Origin: Corella eumyota
Lineage: Eukaryota > Chordata > Ascidiacea > Phlebobranchia > Corellidae
Direction: 5' to 3'
Assembly (NCBI GenBank): GCA_963082875.1
Contig: OY720098.1
Span: 1,674,001-1,738,000, forward strand
Length of the DNA stretch: 64,000 nucleotides
The notes under the pieces are model-generated. The model did not search any database and was not told where the DNA came from. It worked only from the letters and a program-made list of their open reading frames with translations. How positions within the stretch are numbered: the stretch's first letter is position 1; every line of letters starts with the position of its first letter. The translations under genes were made by a program, and so were the position numbers. This document shows positions 60,074 through 64,000 of this stretch, piece by piece.

Positions 60074-61466
60074 ATGAACAAGTTAGTTTTAAGTTTAATA
60101 ATTTTAAGTTTAAATGTTGTAAATGGGCAACAATGGTATACATATGAGGGTGTAGAATATTACTTTGGGACAATTGTTAATAGTTATGACTCAGCAAAAA
60201 CAAGATGTACAGAATTAAATGCTATGTTGGCAACTCTTAAAACATCTGGAGTTCAGAATTTCGTCAATCATACCTTATATTTATTAAAAGGTAATATCCA
60301 ATTAAAAAGCTTATATTTAATATATTGCTCTTACAAGTTTAGATTTCTTAAAAGACAAGATTATTTTTCAAACATATTTTTATTTTATTTAGTACAACCC
60401 TCAAGCTATTTTATTGGCCTAACTAGAACAAACTTCTCTAACTTAAATTACTTATTCCAATGGAATGATGGGACAACTTTAACTAGTGATCAATCTAACT
60501 GGGAGACTGATGAACCCAACAACGCTGGTGGTGTTGAAAACTGTGTTGTGTTAAGAGGATATTCTTCTAAGTAGAACGATAATGCATGTAATTTAAAAAT
60601 TGTACTAAACAGATTTATTTGCCAGCGTTCCTTGCCAAGTAAGTACATTTTGTTGTTATCTATACCGAATTAAAGGGCACAAAATATGGTTTATTAACAG
60701 TTAAAGTCTTATGCTATTATTATAACAGTTATTAATGTAACGTAAATAACCTCAAACAAAAATAACAGTAACTTACTAAAATTACAACAGATACCTTTAC
60801 ATCCACCTTAGTTAGCCTTATACCAAAATATTCTACAACTAAACACCAATATCAACAACAAAACCACCAATCACAGGTAAAAACCAAACCCTCGAAAAAT
60901 AATAAATTATCATCTTTATTTAAAATAGATTTAAAGCATATTTTTAAGTTAAAATTAAAAAAATTGTATATACTTTAAATATTTGTGATAATTAGGTTAT
61001 TAGTATAAAAACATTCAGATTGCATTTACAATCAGAGTCACCCACTTATAATAGGATTGGCAATTACTGGGGCATTTTTACTCTTTTCAATTCTTGCAAT
61101 TTTTTACCTTCTTTATAGAGTTAGAAAAGCTGAGAACACTATAAGTAAACATATATAATATATAGTAGTTATAAACTTCTTGTATATTTGATTGGTCTCA
61201 AAATTCTAAAACAAAAAATATATTTTGATGTACTACAATGTTGCTTACCAACTTAGAAATAAAGTGTATGAAAAAGAAAAATATGCTTGAAGACAATAGA
61301 TCAAATTACCGTTTAAAAAAATGATTAAAGATAAAATTTGCTGGTTATTTATTTGATATTTTTATAAATAGCAATATTTATTTGTTTTATATTTACAGAT
61401 AACTTAAAGAAAACAAAGAACACTTCAAGCAATCGAGAAAGCATTTACGAAAACCATAAAATCTAA
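60074..61466 (+). pseudogene. C-type lectin-like receptor 4, stop within the WND motif
   Basis: Exons 60074-60290, 60393-60638, 60791-60876, 61036-61144 and 61399-61466 (242 codons, phases fit). The signal peptide and lectin domain match copy 3 (SYFIGLTRTNFSNL, WNDGTTLTSDQSNW, DEPNNAGGVENC, FICQR). The TGG of the expected WND is TAG at 60572-60574, cutting the protein before its last two cysteines. Everything downstream stays open: a short Thr/Gln/His stalk ending KHQYQQQNHQSQ, transmembrane segment IIGLAITGAFLLFSILAIFY, and a short tail ending ESIYENHKI. The downstream half belongs to the type seen in copy 5, not copies 1-3. An upstream ATG at 60050 is possible, but 60074 matches the relatives. 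Confidence 0.75.
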
Positions 61467-62169
61467 ATCATTATTTAAATCATTTATAAAAAATTTCCCG
61501 TATTGGATCTCTTATTTCCTTATTAAAACAATAAGCTTCCTTATTACAGCAATTAAGTATTGTGCTAATTAACTTTATAGTTTAAAATTAATTTAATCAA
61601 CATTATAAATCAAACTTATTCAATTTAGTATTTTGTGAAAATTTAAATTTTATATATTTTTATACCAAATATTTTATATTATTTATTTACCCAAAAAAAT
61701 AAAAAGAATACTATATAAAACAATTAATGTAAAGGCAAAAAAATATGTGGTTATAACCCAGGGTTTATATTTTGTATGCATACCTTTTTCATTTATTAAA
61801 GACACGCTTATTTTTTTATGTTAAACTGATAGCTTAGTTTTATTATATAAATACTATAGTACTTACTATAACAAAAAATCATAAATCATTTTTAAAACTG
61901 GCAGACATAAAAGATGAAACAATAAAAAATAAATAAATAAAAGTTTGCTAAAACTCCTTGTTATCTAAAAATTAAATACATATATTGGAACAACAAAACT
62001 GAAAATGTCTTATATTATTAAAATAATTTATTTTTAATAAAATGTTTGTTTAATAATGTACGTAGTGTTACAATAACATAGAAGCATAGAAGTGCAATAA
62101 ATAGCCAAGTATTAAGCATATAATCTCATTTTGTTAAGGTTAACTTGTGTTTATATTATTTAGTTTATA
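61467..62169. other. Spacer between lectin copies 4 and 5
   Basis: AT-rich and without the promoter block found before copies 2-4. I see no gene and no transposon in it. Confidence 0.4.
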
Positions 62170-63440
62170 ATGAACAAATTAGTTTTAAGTTTAATGATTT
62201 TAAGTTTAAATATTGTAAATGGGCAACCATGGTATACATATGAGGGTGTAGAATATCATTTTGGACCAAGTGGTAACAGTTACAACTCAGCAAAAATAAG
62301 ATGTGCAGAATTAAATGCTATGTTGGCAACTCTTAAAACGTCTGAAATTCGTGATTTTATTGAAGATAAAATTACTTCAAGTGGAGGTAAACATGAATAT
62401 AAAACATTTGTAATACCAAAACAGTTTTTTGTTTCATTGCCAGGTTATATAAGAATGTTGCTAGCTAAACATTTTGTTTGTTAAGGACTAGGAACAAGTT
62501 ATTATATTGGTCTAACAAGAACAACTCCAGCTAATTTTACATTTCCCTTTGCTTGGTCTGATGGGACAACTTTAACTAGTGACCAATCTAACTGGGCTAC
62601 CAATGAGCCCAGTCATGGTGGGAATGAAAATTGTGTGGTTCTTGGTGGTGTAACTTTTAAATGGCATGATGTTCAATGCCAACAGTCTGTAAAATTTATT
62701 TGCCAGCGCCAGTTACCAAGTAAGTAAAATATTTTTAAATAGTACCAATCACCTTTTAAAAAAGTTTAAATATTTTATATATATTTCAGCTACAGCTACA
62801 ACATCCATGATCCCGATAACAAGAGTAAATAAGGTTAAAACAGTAACAAAAACAAAAACAACAGCAAAAATAACTTTAGATACAACTACAAATACGGCAT
62901 TTAGCCAGCACAACCTGACAACAACTAATTGTACAATTGAACAACAACAGCAGTTACAGGTTAACAATACTTATTTATAGCCAACTAGTTATAAACATTT
63001 AAATAAAACAAACTATCACATTAATAGGAGTTCTAATTTGAAAAATGTAAACATTTAAAAAATCATTAAAAAAATGTTATTAGTTAGTATGAATGACAAA
63101 GCTAAAATTTTTATATTTAGAGCTATCCATTTATGATTCCATTTGCAATTACTGGAGTTTTTCTTTTAATTTCTATTTTTGTCAATCTCTACTTACTTTA
63201 TACCAGGAAAACTGCTCAAAACACCATGGGTAAAAATATTATTTACTGGTTATTGGTTTTAATGATATTATATATTAGTCTTACGAAAATATTATTTAAA
63301 TTATTGTTACGACTTTACTTAATTTTATATTTTTAAAGTTTTAAAAACATTAACTTTCTTAAATTTTTACAGACAATGTCAAGAAAACACAAACTACTTC
63401 CCACAACCAAGAAAGTGTTTATGAAAATCATAAAATCTAA
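62170..63440 (+). CDS. C-type lectin-like receptor 5, short YENH tail
   Basis: Exons 62170-62386, 62486-62719, 62790-62959, 63121-63229 and 63373-63440 (265 residues, all phases fit). Signal peptide MNKLVLSLMILSLNIVNG; lectin domain with SYYIGLTRTTPANF, WSDGTTLTSDQSNW, NEPSHGGNENC, FKWHDVQC and FICQR. The calcium-site motifs are altered to EPS and WHD, so sugar binding may be changed or lost. The stalk is Thr/Lys-rich. The transmembrane segment is MIPFAITGVFLLISIFVNLY, and the 22-residue tail ends ESVYENHKI. YEN(H) has the pY-x-N pattern known to bind Grb2-type SH2 domains. No other motif is seen in the tail. Confidence 0.85.
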
Positions 63441-63496
63441 AACTTTATTTATGTAATTGAATTACGTGAATTAATGTATATACTTGTTAAAATGTT

Positions 63497-63502
63497 AATA
63501 AA
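63497..63502 (+). terminator. Candidate poly(A) signal of lectin copy 5
   Basis: AATAAA lies 57 bases after the stop codon at 63440. The base composition makes chance occurrences common, but the distance is right. Confidence 0.4.
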
Positions 63503-64000
63503 TTAAAAAAATTTAAAAATAAATGATTAATTGTAAATGTGTAAAACACTTTTAAGGTAATTAACTTTAAAAAGTTAAAAATAATAACTCCTTAGTTTAA
63601 ATTCATATTAACCAAACTATGTATTTCTGTTACAGTTTTTTTGTTGTAATTAGTTAACGTCATTTCTGTTAACAAATTTTGTTGTAATATTTTTTTTTTA
63701 TTGAAAAAATAAACTAAACCTTTCAAAGCAAATAACATTGCCTAAGATATTTATAAAAATAAATCTCTAATTTAATTTTAATACCAGTGGACAAAAAATA
63801 TGTAATTTAAAAATAAAAAATATATTTTAAAATTGAATAAATCCACGATAAGGTAAGACTTAAATACTCATTATTTCAACAAATATTACTTACATCAACT
63901 CATTATATTATACTGTTATTGTCAAATATAAACTGATGATTAAAAAGCAAATTATATTTAACTCAAATTTTTTTTTTATTTAATAACATAAGTGGGTGTT
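63503..64000. other. AT-rich tail of the window
   Basis: No exon, RNA gene or recognisable repeat. If the FHAD1-like gene continues upstream, this would be intron sequence. Confidence 0.4.

Overview
The window is AT-rich animal DNA. The genes are split by many short GT-AG introns, a tRNA-derived SINE family sits in the introns, and the proteins are metazoan (an FHAD1-type coiled-coil protein and single-pass C-type lectin receptors). The low GC content, the lectin expansion and the SINE fit a tunicate (Ciona-like) best. That assignment is an inference and other AT-rich invertebrates are not excluded.

Region 1 (about 597-32470) is one uninterrupted satellite array of roughly one hundred head-to-tail monomers of about 311 bp. 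Monomers at the edges are diverged. The interior is arranged in higher-order repeats: a dimer block, a duplicated 6-mer, then 8- to 12-mers of near-identical copies. Each intact monomer carries a palindromic E-box inside an inverted pair of GGTCA/TGACC half-sites, and one monomer class carries a 17-bp box resembling the CENP-B box. The array looks like a centromeric or pericentromeric satellite. Both flanks hold degenerate tRNA-like sequence, and decayed satellite relics continue to about 33650.

Region 2 (34050-53155, minus strand) is a 26-exon gene whose predicted protein reads as FHAD1. All splice phases fit and give 1,246 residues. The N-terminal FHA domain is not in these exons. A separate ATG-bearing exon at 43486-43594 offers an internal start for a 772-residue form. 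Its introns hold six SINE copies, and its largest visible intron (47404-51333) holds an oppositely oriented four-exon gene (48116-49906) for a small secreted or membrane protein with a signal peptide, one six-cysteine TNFR-like domain and a hydrophobic C-terminus. That nested gene carries a foldback MITE in its last intron.

Region 3 (53656-63440, plus strand) is a tandem cluster of five C-type lectin-like receptor genes, each with five exons in the same phases: signal peptide plus CTLD start, rest of the CTLD, Thr-rich stalk, transmembrane segment, cytoplasmic tail. Copies 1-3 share a long tail of repeated YTT motifs ending in YAAV. Copies 4-5 have a different stalk and transmembrane exon and a short tail with a single YENH motif. 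Copies 2, 3 and 5 are open. Copy 1 and copy 4 each have one in-frame stop in the CTLD. If the missing FHAD1 N-terminal exons lie beyond the window, the lectin cluster is also nested inside an FHAD1 intron, so one host gene would carry two sets of immune-type receptor genes on its opposite strand.
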